DNA of 64,000 nt, from positions 151,075 to 215,074 of the forward strand of contig NZ_CAJYEB010000022.1 of the NCBI RefSeq assembly GCF_913773735.1, given 5' to 3'. The stretch is from an uncultured Massilia sp. GTDB lineage: Bacteria > Pseudomonadota > Gammaproteobacteria > Burkholderiales > Burkholderiaceae_D. Position 1 is the first letter of the stretch; every line of letters begins with the position of its first letter. The notes under the pieces were generated by a model. It was not told the origin of the DNA, ran no database searches, and saw only the letters and a list, made by a program, of their open reading frames with translations. The position numbers and the translations under genes are program-made. Below are positions 1-8,899 of this stretch, one piece after another.

Positions 1-2
1 CC

Positions 3-2003
3 AACCTGATGAGCCTGGGCGCGCTGGACTTCGGCATCATCGTCGACGGCGCCGTGGTGATCGTCGAGAACTGCGTGCGGCGCCTGGCGCACGCGCAGCG
101 GGAACGCGGGCGCGCGCTGACGGCGCCGGAGCGCTTCGCGCAGGTGTTCGAGGCGGCGCGCGAGGCGCGCCGGCCGCTGCTGTTCGGCCAGCTGATCATC
201 ATGGTGGTGTACCTGCCGATCTTCGCGCTGGGCGGCGTCGAGGGCAGGATGTTCCACCCGATGGCCATCACCGTCGTGCTGGCGCTGGCCGGGGCGATGC
301 TGCTGTCGGTGACCTTCGTGCCGGCCGCCGTCGCCCTGTTCCTCGGCGCGCGCGTGGCGGAGCGCGACAACCGCCTGGTGGCGCTGGCGCGCTCCGCCTA
401 CGCGCCGCTGCTGGCCGCGGTGCTGCGCAACGGCGCGGCGGTGGCGACGGCGGCCGTGGTGCTGGTGGTCCTGTCCGGCCTGCTGGCCACGCGCCTGGGC
501 AGCGAATTCATTCCCCACCTGGACGAGGGCGACGTCGCGATGCAGGCGCTGCGCATCCCGGCCACCAGCCTGAGCGCGTCGCTGGAGATGCAGAAGGCGC
601 TGGAGACCGGCCTGACGGCGAAGTTCCCCGAGATCGAGCGGGTGTTCGCGCGCACCGGCACGGCGGAAATCGCGTCCGACCCGATGCCGCAGAACGTCTC
701 GGACGGCTACATCATGCTCAAGCCCGAGTCGGCCTGGCCGGCGCCGAAGAAGACCCGGGCCGAGCTGGTGGCGGCGATCCGCGCCGAGGCCGGGCGCTAC
801 GCCGGGAACGCCTTCGAGTTCTCCCAGCCGATCCAGCTGCGTTTCAACGAGCTGATTTCCGGCGTGCGCAGCGACGTGGCCGTGAAGGTCTATGGCGACG
901 ACATGGCGGTGCTGGCCCGCGCCGGGGCGCAGGTCGCCGCCGTGCTGCAGCGCATTCCCGGCGCGGCCGAGGTCAAGGTCGAGCAGACCGAGGGCCTGCC
1001 GATGCTGTCGGTGGCCGTCGTGCGCGAGACGGCGGCGCGCTACGGGCTGAACATCGCCGACGTGCAGGAGGCCGTCGCCGCCGCCACCGGCGGGCGCCGT
1101 GCCGGCGTCGTGTTCGAGGGCGATCGCCGCTTCGACATCCTGGTGCGCCTGCCGGAGGCGCTGCGCGGCGACGTCGACGCGCTGCGGCGCCTGCCGATCG
1201 CGCTGCCGGCGGGCGCCGACGGCAAGGTGTCCTACGTGCCGCTGGCCGAGGTGGCGACGCTGGCGTTCGCGCCGGGCCCGAACCAGGTCAGCCGCGAGGA
1301 CGGCAAGCGCCGCATCGTGGTCGGGGCCAATGTGCGCGGGCGCGACGTCGGCAGCTTCGTGGCCGAGGCGCAGGCGGCGATCGCGCGCACGGTGGCGCTG
1401 CCGCCGGGCTACTGGACCGGCTGGGGCGGCACCTTCGAGCAGCTGCAGTCGGCCACGCGGCGCCTGGCGCTGGTGGTGCCGCTGGCGCTGGCGCTCGTGC
1501 TGGCGCTGCTGTTCCTCATGTTCGGCAACCTCAAGGACGGCCTGCTGGTGTTCACCGGCATCCCGTTCGCGTTGACCGGCGGCGTGGCCGCGCTGGCCCT
1601 GCGCGGGATCCCGCTGTCGATCACGGCGGCGGTCGGCTTCATCGCGCTGTCCGGCGTGGCGGTGCTGAACGGCCTGGTGATGATCTCGTTCATCCGCGCG
1701 CTGCGCGCGCGCGGGATGGGGCTGGACGAGGCGATCGTCGAGGGCGCGCTGGTGCGCCTGCGTCCGGTGCTGATGACGGCGCTGGTCGCGTCGCTGGGCT
1801 TCGTGCCGATGGCGCTGGCCACCGGCACCGGCGCCGAGGTGCAGCGGCCGCTGGCCACGGTGGTCATCGGCGGCATCCTGTCGTCGACCGCGCTGACGCT
1901 GCTGGTGTTGCCGCTGCTGTACCGCATGGCGCACCGCCGCGCCGGGCCCGCGGCCCAGGGTGTCGCGGCGGGCTCCGCGCACGGCGGCGAGCCGGGCTGG
2001 TAG
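3..2003 (+). CDS. CzcA/CusA-type heavy-metal RND efflux pump (5' end outside window)
   Basis: Inner-membrane proton-driven pump subunit that would export divalent or monovalent metal cations through a CzcCBA-like tripartite complex. The reading frame is open from base 3, so the gene starts before the window; about 666 of the usual ~1,040 residues are present. The first visible residues carry the TM4 segment LGALDFGIIVDGAVVIVEN, typical of heavy-metal RND pumps (single Asp pattern rather than the Asp-Asp of drug pumps). A large periplasmic domain follows (roughly residues 160-480), then the C-terminal TM block with the GFIALSGVAVLNGLVM segment. The tail after the last TM is short and Ala/Gly-rich. 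Its adaptor and outer-membrane genes would lie upstream, out of view. Metal specificity cannot be read from the part seen. Confidence 0.93.
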   Translation, partial: NLMSLGALDFGIIVDGAVVIVENCVRRLAHAQRERGRALTAPERFAQVFEAAREARRPLLFGQLIIMVVYLPIFALGGVEGRMFHPMAITVVLALAGAMLLSVTFVPAAVALFLGARVAERDNRLVALARSAYAPLLAAVLRNGAAVATAAVVLVVLSGLLATRLGSEFIPHLDEGDVAMQALRIPATSLSASLEMQKALETGLTAKFPEIERVFARTGTAEIASDPMPQNVSDGYIMLKPESAWPAPKKTRAELVAAIRAEAGRYAGNAFEFSQPIQLRFNELISGVRSDVAVKVYGDDMAVLARAGAQVAAVLQRIPGAAEVKVEQTEGLPMLSVAVVRETAARYGLNIADVQEAVAAATGGRRAGVVFEGDRRFDILVRLPEALRGDVDALRRLPIALPAGADGKVSYVPLAEVATLAFAPGPNQVSREDGKRRIVVGANVRGRDVGSFVAEAQAAIARTVALPPGYWTGWGGTFEQLQSATRRLALVVPLALALVLALLFLMFGNLKDGLLVFTGIPFALTGGVAALALRGIPLSITAAVGFIALSGVAVLNGLVMISFIRALRARGMGLDEAIVEGALVRLRPVLMTALVASLGFVPMALATGTGAEVQRPLATVVIGGILSSTALTLLVLPLLYRMAHRRAGPAAQGVAAGSAHGGEPGW

Positions 2004-2008
2004 CCCGG

Positions 2009-2027
2009 CGGCGCCACGGTGGCGCCG
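2009..2027. terminator. GC hairpin between convergent genes, possible terminator
   Basis: Eight-base inverted repeat (cggcgcca / tggcgccg) around a 3-base loop, six bases after the czcA-type stop codon and facing the convergent histidine kinase gene. No T-run follows on either strand, so intrinsic termination is only a guess from position. The remaining gap up to 2220 has no gene with a convincing start. Confidence 0.3.
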
Positions 2028-2220
2028 GTGGTGGCCATGGGCCGCTGCACGCGCGGGTCCACCGGCGGCGTCCCGCCCTGGTCGATCATCGGCGTCGGCG
2101 CCAGGTCGTCGATGCGCACGTGCTGGTCGGTCACCGGGGCGCCGAGCAGCAGGCCGCCCGGCCTGTCGCGGAACACCGCGTCGCGCCCGGGCTGGTGCCA
2201 TCCAGCTCGCGCGCCGCGGC

Positions 2221-3645
2221 TCAGGCGGACGCGCCGTGGACCTCGCCGTCCGCCGGCACGGGAATGCGCAGCGTCGCCCGCAGCCCCGGCCGGTTGTCTT
2301 CCAGCAGCAGCGCGCCGCCGTGCAGGCGTGCCACGGCCGACACCACGCTCAGGCCGAGGCCGACGCCGGGCGTGCCGCGGCTGGCGTCGCCGCGGTAGAA
2401 ACGCTGCGCGACCTTCGGCCGCTCGGCCTCGGCGATGCCGGGGCCGTCGTCGGCCACGGCCAGCTCCACGGCGCCGGCGCGGCGCCGCGCCGAGATCGCG
2501 ATGGTGCCGCGCTGTGGCGCATACTTGAGCGCGTTCTCCACCAGGTTGCCCAGCGCCTGGGCCAGCAGCACCGGGTCGCCGGTGGCCTGCAGCACGCCCT
2601 CGGGCGCGAACGTCAGGGCGATGTCCTTCAGTTCCGCCACCGGCAGGTAGAATTCGGCCACCTCGGCGCCGAGCCGCCCGAGGTCGACCGAGACGAAGCC
2701 GCCGCGCCGGCTGCCGCTGTCGATCTCGGCCAGGCGCAGCAGCGCATTGAACACGGCCATCACCCGGTCGACGTCGTCGATGGCGGCGTCGATCTCGGCG
2801 AACGCCTGCTCGGCCGGCGGCCGCTCGACCGCCAGTTCTTCCAGGCGCGCGCGCAGTTCGGACAGCGGCGTGCGCAGGTCGTGCGCGATGGCGTTCGAGA
2901 CGTCCTGCACGCCGGTCACCAGCTGCTCGATCTGGTCGAGCATGCGGTTCACCGTGCGCGTCAGCAGCTGCAGCTCGTCGCCGTCGCCGGGGCCCGGCTC
3001 CGGCAGGCGGCGCGACAGCTTGCCCTCGATGATGGCGGCGGTGGTCTGGCCGATGCCCTGCACGCGCGCCAGCAGCGCGCGCCGGACCAGTACCGCGCCC
3101 AGCACCGCGCCCGCCACCACGGTGGCGGCGCATCCCAGCAGGCCGTAGGCGAACAGCCGCTCCAGCTCCTCGAAGCGGTGGGTATTGCTGGCGACGAGCA
3201 GCCGGTAGCCGCCGGCGAGGGTGACGCGCACCAGTTCGACGCTGCGCGGCGCGCCGTCCACGCGGATCGCCAGCGTGCAGACGCCGTCGCGCTCCGGCAC
3301 GCCGTCCGGCCAGCGCGCCAGGTTGCCGGCCAGGCGGGCGCCGTCCGGTCCGACCAGCAGCATGCTCTTGCTGATGCCGTCGATGGTGCCGATGACCTGG
3401 GTGTCGATGGCGGCGGCCAGCGCCTGCGGCCCGCTGCGCTCGAACAGGCCGGCCAGGCGCGTGGCGTCGGACTTGATCAGCTCCGTGCGCACCTGCTGGA
3501 TGTTGGTGTGCCAGGCGTACCACAGCGGCGCCGCGAACATGGCCAGCACCAGCAGGGTGCCGGCCGCGTAGGCGACGGCGACGGTGCGCGCCGAAAAGCC
3601 GGGCAGCCGCATCCGGGACGGCCGCGACAGGGACGGCCAGCTCAT
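2221..3645 (-). CDS. Sensor histidine kinase of the RND-pump operon
   Basis: Membrane histidine kinase of 474 residues. TM1 is at about residues 22-45, a periplasmic sensor region follows to ~165, TM2 is at ~168-190, and then a HAMP linker. The HisKA H-box (AIAHDLRTPLSELR) places the phospho-His at residue 255. An HATPase_c domain has the N-box NLVENALKYAP near 370 and the G-box DDGPGI. Its start overlaps the stop of the response regulator by 4 bases (ATGA), so the two are translationally coupled and form a pair. The operon is adaptor, pump, regulator, kinase. The signal is unknown; drug or membrane stress would fit the AcrB-type pump, and metal is possible given the neighbouring czcA-type gene. 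Confidence 0.92.
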   Translation of the reverse strand: MSWPSLSRPSRMRLPGFSARTVAVAYAAGTLLVLAMFAAPLWYAWHTNIQQVRTELIKSDATRLAGLFERSGPQALAAAIDTQVIGTIDGISKSMLLVGPDGARLAGNLARWPDGVPERDGVCTLAIRVDGAPRSVELVRVTLAGGYRLLVASNTHRFEELERLFAYGLLGCAATVVAGAVLGAVLVRRALLARVQGIGQTTAAIIEGKLSRRLPEPGPGDGDELQLLTRTVNRMLDQIEQLVTGVQDVSNAIAHDLRTPLSELRARLEELAVERPPAEQAFAEIDAAIDDVDRVMAVFNALLRLAEIDSGSRRGGFVSVDLGRLGAEVAEFYLPVAELKDIALTFAPEGVLQATGDPVLLAQALGNLVENALKYAPQRGTIAISARRRAGAVELAVADDGPGIAEAERPKVAQRFYRGDASRGTPGVGLGLSVVSAVARLHGGALLLEDNRPGLRATLRIPVPADGEVHGASA

Positions 3646-4328
3646 GGCCGGTCGGTCAGCATGTAGCCGGCATTGCGCACGGTGCGCAGCAGCGGCGTGT
3701 CGAAGCCGGCGTCGATCTTCTGGCGCAGCTTGCTGATGTGGACGTCGATGACGTTGGTCTGCGGGTCGAAGTGGTAGTCCCAGACGTTCTCCAGCAGCAT
3801 GGTGCGGGTCACGACCTGGTTGGCGTGGCGCAGCAGGTAGGCCAGCAGCTTGAATTCGCGCGGCTGCAGCGCGATGGCGCGGCCGCCGCGCACGACCTTG
3901 TGCGCCAGCATGTCGACGCTCAGGTCGGCCAGCGCCAGCGTGGTTTCCGGCGCCTGCGACTGGCTCTGCGAGCGGCGCAGCAGGGCGTCCAGGCGCGCCA
4001 GCAGCTCGCCGAACGCGAAGGGCTTGACCAGGTAGTCGTCGCCGCCGCGCTTGAGCCCCAGGATGCGGTCGTCCACGCCGTCCAGCGCCGACAGGATCAG
4101 GATCGGCACGCCGTTGCCCTGGGCGCGCAGCGCGGCGACGATGGCCAGGCCGTCCACGCCGCCGGGCAGCATGCGGTCCATGACGATGGCGTCGTAGGTC
4201 TCGCTGACGGCCAGGTACAGGCCGTCGCGGCCGTTGTCGGCATGGTCGACCGTGTGCCCGGCCTCGCCCAGCCCTTTCTTGACGAAGCGCGCGACGCGCT
4301 CGTTGTCTTCGACCAGCAGCAGTTTCAT
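3642..4328 (-). CDS. OmpR/PhoB-family response regulator
   Basis: Response regulator of 228 residues: receiver domain (residues 1-~120) with the acidic pair E7/D8, phospho-acceptor D51 (in IVMDRMLPGG) and conserved Lys near 104 (LVKPF), then a winged-helix DNA-binding domain (~130-225) ending in the usual VRNAGYML wing. It begins one base after the RND pump stop codon and overlaps the kinase start by 4 bases. The obvious target is its own operon: a tandem 10-bp direct repeat lies ahead of the adaptor gene at 8759-8776. Confidence 0.93.
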   Translation of the reverse strand: MKLLLVEDNERVARFVKKGLGEAGHTVDHADNGRDGLYLAVSETYDAIVMDRMLPGGVDGLAIVAALRAQGNGVPILILSALDGVDDRILGLKRGGDDYLVKPFAFGELLARLDALLRRSQSQSQAPETTLALADLSVDMLAHKVVRGGRAIALQPREFKLLAYLLRHANQVVTRTMLLENVWDYHFDPQTNVIDVHISKLRQKIDAGFDTPLLRTVRNAGYMLTDRP

Positions 4329-4329
4329 G

Positions 4330-7300
4330 TCAGCTCGCCTCCCGTTTTTCCAGCGCGACGGCGGGCGCGGCGCCCGGAGCGTCGGCCCCGGGCTTGCCCA
4401 GGCGCCCGGCGATCAGCACGAAGAACAGCGGGATCAGGAAGGTGGCCAGGAAGGTCGCCGTCAGCATGCCGCCGATCACGCCGATGCCCAGCGCGTTCTG
4501 GCTGCCCGAGCCGGCGCCGCTGGCCAGCGCCAGCGGCAGCACGCCCAGCACGAAGGCCATCGAGGTCATGACGATCGGGCGCAGGCGCAGCTTGGACGCT
4601 TCCAGCGCCGCCTCGACCACGCCGCGGCCCTGCAGCTGCAGCTCGCGCGCGAATTCCACGATCAGGATCGCGTTCTTGGCCGACAGGCCGATGGTCGTGA
4701 GCAGGCCGACCTGGAAGAACACGTCGTTCTCCATGCCGAAGGCGCTGGCGGCGCCGAGCGCGCCCAGCACGCCGACCGGCACCACCATGATGACCGACAC
4801 CGGGATCGCCCAGCTCTCGTACAGCGCGGCCAGGCTCAGGAACACCACCAGGATCGACAGCGCGTACAGCAGCGGCGCCTGGTTGCCGGCCTGGACCTGC
4901 TGCAGCGAGATGCCGCTCCACTCGAAGCCGATGCCGGCCGGCAGCTGCCGCATCAGGCGCGTCATCGTGTCCATCGCCTCGCCGGTGCTGTGGCCGGGGG
5001 CCGGCTGGCCCTGGATCTCGGCCGACTCGATGCCGTTGTAGCGCTGCATGGAGGGCGAACCCCAGCTCCAGTGCGCGCTGGCGAAGGCGGAGAAGGGCAC
5101 CATGTCGCCGGCCTTGTTGCGCGCGTAGAGCAGCTTGATGTCGTCCGGGTTCATGCGGAACCGGGCGTCGGCCTGCACGTAGACGCGCTTGATGCGGTTG
5201 TCGGTGTCGAAGAAGTTGTTGACGTAGCGCGAACCCCAGGCGGTGGCGAAGATCTGGTCGACGTCGGACAGGTTCACGCCCAGCGCCGCGGCCTTCTCGT
5301 GGTCGATCTCGATCTTGTAGGTGGCGTTGTCGGGCTGTCCCGAGAAGCGCACGCGCGCCAGGCCCGGCTCCTGCTTCGCCAGTTCCAGCAGGCGGTCGCG
5401 CGCCTGCGCCAGGGCGTCGTGGCCCAGGCCGCCGCGGTCCTGCAACTGCAGCGAGAAGCCGGTGGCGGAACCCAGGCCGCGGATCGCCGGCGGCTCGACC
5501 GGCGTCACCTGGGCGCCCTGGTAGCCGGCGTAGCGCGCCGCGATGCGCTCGCTCAGCGCCGCCACGGTCGAGGCGTCGCCCTTGCGTTCGTCCCACGGCT
5601 TCAGGCGCACGAACAGGCGGCCCTGGTTCTGGCCGCGGTTCGGCTGGCTGGCGCCGTTGGTCATGAAGGTGGAGTCGACCAGCGCCGCCTCGTCCTTCAG
5701 CAGGTACTGGTTGACGTCTTCGAGCGCCTTGCCGGTCATTTCCGTGGTGCTGCCGGCCGGGGTCTGGACCTGCACGAACATGTAGCCCTGGTCTTCCTTC
5801 GGCAGGAAGCCGCCCGGCAGGCGCGCGAACAGCAGGGCGACCACGCCGATCAGCACCACGTACAGGATCATCCACAGGCCGCGCCGGTCGAGGATGCGGG
5901 TGACGCCGCCCAGGTAGCGGTCGCGGCTGGCTTCGAACGCGCGGTTGAACCAGCCGAAGAACCCGCGCTTGTGCGCATGGCCGGGGTCGGGCTTGCGCAG
6001 CAGCGTGGCGCACAGGGCGGGCGTGAGCGTCAGCGCGATGAACACCGACAGCAGCATCGAGGCCACCACCGTCAGCGAGAACTCGCGGTAGATCGCGCCC
6101 ACGGTGCCGCTGGAAAAGGCCACCGGCACGAACACGGCCGACAGCACCAGCGCCACGCCGATCAGCGCGCTGCTGATCTGGCCCATGGCCTTCTGCGTCG
6201 CCTCCAGCGGCCCGAGGCCGTCCTCGTGCATCACGCGCTCGACGTTCTCCACCACCACGATGGCGTCGTCCACCAGCAGGCCGATCGCCAGCACCAGGCC
6301 GAACATCGACAGGGTGTTCACCGTGAAGCCCAGCGCCGCCATGATGCCGAAGGTCCCCAGCAGCACCACCGGCACCGTGATCGACGGGATCAGGGTGGCG
6401 CGCACGTTCTGCAGGAACAGGTACATCACCAGGAACACCAGCACGATGCCCTCGATCAGGGTCTTGAGCACCTCGTGGATCGAGACCTCGATGAACGGGG
6501 TGACGTCGTTCGGGTAGACCACGCGCAGGCCGTGCGGGAAGAAGGGCTTGAGCTCGTCCAGGCGCTGGCGCACGGCCTGCGCGGTGGCCAGGGCGTTGGC
6601 GCCGGGCGCCAGCGAGATGCCCAGGCCGGACGCCGACTTGCCGCTGTAGCGCGTGTCGACGTTGTAGTTTTCCGGGCCGAGCGCGACGCGCGCCACGTCG
6701 CCGATGCGCACGCTGGCGCCGTCCGGCTGCACCTTCAGCAGGATGCGGCGGAACTGCTCGGGCGTGCGCAGCAGGCTGGCCTGGCTGATGGTGGCGTTCA
6801 GCGCCTGGCCCGCCACCGCCGGCACGCCGCCCAGCTGGCCGCCGGAAACCTGTACGTTCTGGGCCTGGATGGCGGCGTTCACGTCCAGCGGCGTGAGCGC
6901 GTAGCTGCGCAGCTTGACGGGGTCGAGCCAGATCCGCATCGCGTACTGGGTGCCGAACAGGTTCATGCTGCCCACGCCGGGAATGCGGCTGAGCGGATCC
7001 TGCACGTTCGAGGCCACGTAATTGGCGATGTCGAACTTGGTCATGCTGTCGTCGTCGGAGACGAACGCCGCCACCATCAGGAAGTCGCTGGTCGACTTGG
7101 TCACGCGCAGGCCCGACTGCTGCACGTCGGCCGGCAGGCGCGGCACGGCCGACTGCAGTTTATTTTGTACCTGGACCTGGGCGATGTCGGGATCGGTGCC
7201 GGCCGCGAACGTCAGCGTCGTGGTCGACTGGCCGGTGTCGTCGCTGGAGGACGCCATGTAGAGCAGGTTGTCGATCGCCGTCATCTGCTGCTCGATCACC

Positions 7301-7488
7301 TGCACCACCGTGTTCTGCATGGTCTCGGCCGAGGCGCCCGGGAACGACGCGGCGATCTGCACCGTGGGCGGGGCCACCGGCGGGTACTGCTCGATCGGCA
7401 TGCGGTGCAGCGCCAGCGCGCCCACCAGCATGACGAGGATGGAGATGACGATCGCGAAGATCGGCCGGCGGATGAAGAATTGTGCCAT
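4330..7488 (-). CDS. AcrB/MexB-type (HAE-1) multidrug RND efflux pump
   Basis: Inner-membrane drug/proton antiporter of 1,052 residues, the length of AcrB. It starts with MAQFFIRRPIFAIVISILVM, the standard HAE-1 N-terminus; ATG at 7488 has a GAGGAG ribosome site about 8 bases upstream. The proton-relay Asp-Asp pair is present in TM4 (AIGLLVDDAIVVVENVERVM) and the TM10 Lys in GLSAKNAILIVEFA. It assembles with the adaptor encoded 11 bases upstream and with a TolC-like channel that is not encoded here. The sequence stays open upstream in the same frame, but only because of GC-rich shadow reading over the adaptor gene. Substrates cannot be predicted. Confidence 0.95.
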   Translation of the reverse strand: MAQFFIRRPIFAIVISILVMLVGALALHRMPIEQYPPVAPPTVQIAASFPGASAETMQNTVVQVIEQQMTAIDNLLYMASSSDDTGQSTTTLTFAAGTDPDIAQVQVQNKLQSAVPRLPADVQQSGLRVTKSTSDFLMVAAFVSDDDSMTKFDIANYVASNVQDPLSRIPGVGSMNLFGTQYAMRIWLDPVKLRSYALTPLDVNAAIQAQNVQVSGGQLGGVPAVAGQALNATISQASLLRTPEQFRRILLKVQPDGASVRIGDVARVALGPENYNVDTRYSGKSASGLGISLAPGANALATAQAVRQRLDELKPFFPHGLRVVYPNDVTPFIEVSIHEVLKTLIEGIVLVFLVMYLFLQNVRATLIPSITVPVVLLGTFGIMAALGFTVNTLSMFGLVLAIGLLVDDAIVVVENVERVMHEDGLGPLEATQKAMGQISSALIGVALVLSAVFVPVAFSSGTVGAIYREFSLTVVASMLLSVFIALTLTPALCATLLRKPDPGHAHKRGFFGWFNRAFEASRDRYLGGVTRILDRRGLWMILYVVLIGVVALLFARLPGGFLPKEDQGYMFVQVQTPAGSTTEMTGKALEDVNQYLLKDEAALVDSTFMTNGASQPNRGQNQGRLFVRLKPWDERKGDASTVAALSERIAARYAGYQGAQVTPVEPPAIRGLGSATGFSLQLQDRGGLGHDALAQARDRLLELAKQEPGLARVRFSGQPDNATYKIEIDHEKAAALGVNLSDVDQIFATAWGSRYVNNFFDTDNRIKRVYVQADARFRMNPDDIKLLYARNKAGDMVPFSAFASAHWSWGSPSMQRYNGIESAEIQGQPAPGHSTGEAMDTMTRLMRQLPAGIGFEWSGISLQQVQAGNQAPLLYALSILVVFLSLAALYESWAIPVSVIMVVPVGVLGALGAASAFGMENDVFFQVGLLTTIGLSAKNAILIVEFARELQLQGRGVVEAALEASKLRLRPIVMTSMAFVLGVLPLALASGAGSGSQNALGIGVIGGMLTATFLATFLIPLFFVLIAGRLGKPGADAPGAAPAVALEKREAS

Positions 7489-7499
7489 CGGCCGGCTCC

Positions 7500-8681
7500 T
7501 CAGCGCTGCGCCGTGGCGGGCGCCGCCGCCGGCGCGGCGGCGGCGTCGCGCACCTTCACCGCGATGCCCGGCCGCAGCTTCTGCACGCCGCTGACGACCA
7601 CCCGCTCGCCCTCCTGCAGGCCGGCGTCGACCAGCCACTGGCCGTCGACCAGGGCGCCGGTGCGGATCGTGCGCTGCACGGTCTTGCCGTCGGCGCCGAC
7701 CAGCATCACGGTCGCCAGGCCCTGCTGGTTGCGCGTCACCGCCGGCGCCGGCACGCGCAGCGCGTTCTGGCGCACGCCCTGGCTGACCGCGGCGTGCACG
7801 AACATGCCCGGCAGGAGCAGGTGGTCGGGGTTCGGGAAGCGCGCGCGCAGCGTGACCGAGCCGGTGGCCGGATCGACGTTCACGCCGCTCACTTCCAGCG
7901 TGCCGGTGCGCGCGTAGGTGCTGCCGTCTTCCAGCCGCAGGCTGACCCGGGCGCGGTCCGGGCCGTCCATGCGCACGTTGCCGGCGGCGATCTCGCGGCG
8001 CAGCGCCAGGCCCTCGACGCTGGACTGCTGCAGGTCGACGTACATCGGGTCGATCTGCTGGATGGTCGTCAGCAGGGTGGCCGAGCCGCCCTGCACGTAG
8101 GCGCCCTTGGTCACCTGCGAGACGGTGCTGCGGCCGGCGATCGGCGCGCTGACGTTGGTGTAGCCCAGGTTGATGCGGGCGGTGGTCGCCGCGGCCCTGG
8201 CGCCGGCGACGTCGGCGGCGGCCTGCTGCTCGTCGGCCTTGGCGTCGTCGTATTCTTGCTTGCTGATCGCATTGCTGCCGACCAGCGCATCGTAGCGCTT
8301 GCGCTTCGCGCCGGCCGTCGCCAGGTTGGCCTCGGCGCGCAGCAGGGCGGCCTGGGCGCTGGCCAGCGCGGCCTGGTAGGGCGCCGGGTCGATGCGGTAC
8401 AGCGGCTGGCCCTGGCGCACGTCCGCGCCCTCGACGAAGCTGCGCTCCTGCACGATGCCGTCGACCCGGGCGCGCACCTCCGCCAGCAGGAAGGGCGCGG
8501 TGCGGCCCGGCAGGTCGACGCTGAGCGGCACGCTCGCCGGGCGCAGCGTCAGCACGGTCACTTCGGGAACGGGGGCGGGGGCGGGCTTGTCGTCGCGCTT
8601 GCAGGCGGACAGCGCCAGGGTAATGGCGGCGCCGGCGGCGATCGCCAGCGCGCTGCGGAACCGGTGGGTCATCGGAGGCAT
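7500..8681 (-). CDS. AcrA-type periplasmic adaptor lipoprotein (membrane fusion protein)
   Basis: Adaptor joining the RND pump to an outer-membrane channel; 393 residues. N-terminal lipoprotein signal with lipobox LSAC and the lipidated Cys at position 27. Then come the beta-barrel/lipoyl halves (lipoyl motif around RARVDGIVQERSFVEGADV), an alpha-helical hairpin (~100-175), and a C-terminal membrane-proximal region with a low-complexity Ala/Pro tail. First gene of the leftward operon. Start taken as the ATG at 8681; an in-frame ATG three codons later (8672) is an equal alternative, as neither has a strong ribosome site. Confidence 0.93.
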   Translation of the reverse strand: MPPMTHRFRSALAIAAGAAITLALSACKRDDKPAPAPVPEVTVLTLRPASVPLSVDLPGRTAPFLLAEVRARVDGIVQERSFVEGADVRQGQPLYRIDPAPYQAALASAQAALLRAEANLATAGAKRKRYDALVGSNAISKQEYDDAKADEQQAAADVAGARAAATTARINLGYTNVSAPIAGRSTVSQVTKGAYVQGGSATLLTTIQQIDPMYVDLQQSSVEGLALRREIAAGNVRMDGPDRARVSLRLEDGSTYARTGTLEVSGVNVDPATGSVTLRARFPNPDHLLLPGMFVHAAVSQGVRQNALRVPAPAVTRNQQGLATVMLVGADGKTVQRTIRTGALVDGQWLVDAGLQEGERVVVSGVQKLRPGIAVKVRDAAAAPAAAPATAQR

Positions 8682-8758
8682 GGAGTCGGTGGTCGGGTTG
8701 GCGAGGATGGATCTGGAACTGCACTATGCCGTCCCGCGCCTTAAACGGGGGTGAGCAA

Positions 8759-8776
8759 TTCATTAAATTTCGTTAA
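8759..8776 (-). promoter_or_regulatory. Tandem 10-bp direct repeat, likely response-regulator box
   Basis: Two copies of TTCRTTAA begin exactly 10 bases apart (8759 and 8769), one helical turn. This is how OmpR/PhoB-type regulators bind as tandem dimers. The site lies 78 bases upstream of the adaptor start, in the 218-base gap shared with the rightward NarL-type kinase gene. It is also an AT-rich island in GC-rich sequence. Assignment to the regulator at 3642-4328 is inference from the operon context. Confidence 0.55.
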
Positions 8777-8851
8777 TGTTAGCGCGAGACGTCCTTGCCG
8801 GGGGCGGGGCCATGCGTTCCTGCCGTGCGCGCCTCGCGGCGGCGCCCGCCC

Positions 8852-8857
8852 TATAAT
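8852..8857 (+). promoter_or_regulatory. TATAAT -10-like hexamer ahead of the NarL-type kinase
   Basis: A perfect TATAAT lies 43 bases before the ATG at 8900. No good -35 hexamer is visible 16-18 bases upstream, so a promoter here would need an activator or rely on the -10 alone. Confidence 0.3.
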
Positions 8858-8899
8858 CGACCTTTGCCTGTTGACAATCTTTCCGGCCCGCGGTCCTGC

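Noticed and set aside
1409..3523. 704-codon minus-strand open frame over the czcA-type gene end and kinase
   Set aside because: Its product is a low-complexity Arg/Ala/Gly shadow of the two real genes; only the short piece over 2004-2220 looks protein-like.
4234..7917. 1,227-codon plus-strand open frame opposite the RND pump
   Set aside because: Antisense GC-frame shadow rich in His/Gln/Arg; the opposite strand holds a textbook AcrB-type pump.
7489..8763. N-terminal extension of the RND pump to 1,477 residues
   Set aside because: The extension is an out-of-frame reading of the adaptor gene; the real start has a ribosome site and the standard HAE-1 N-terminus.
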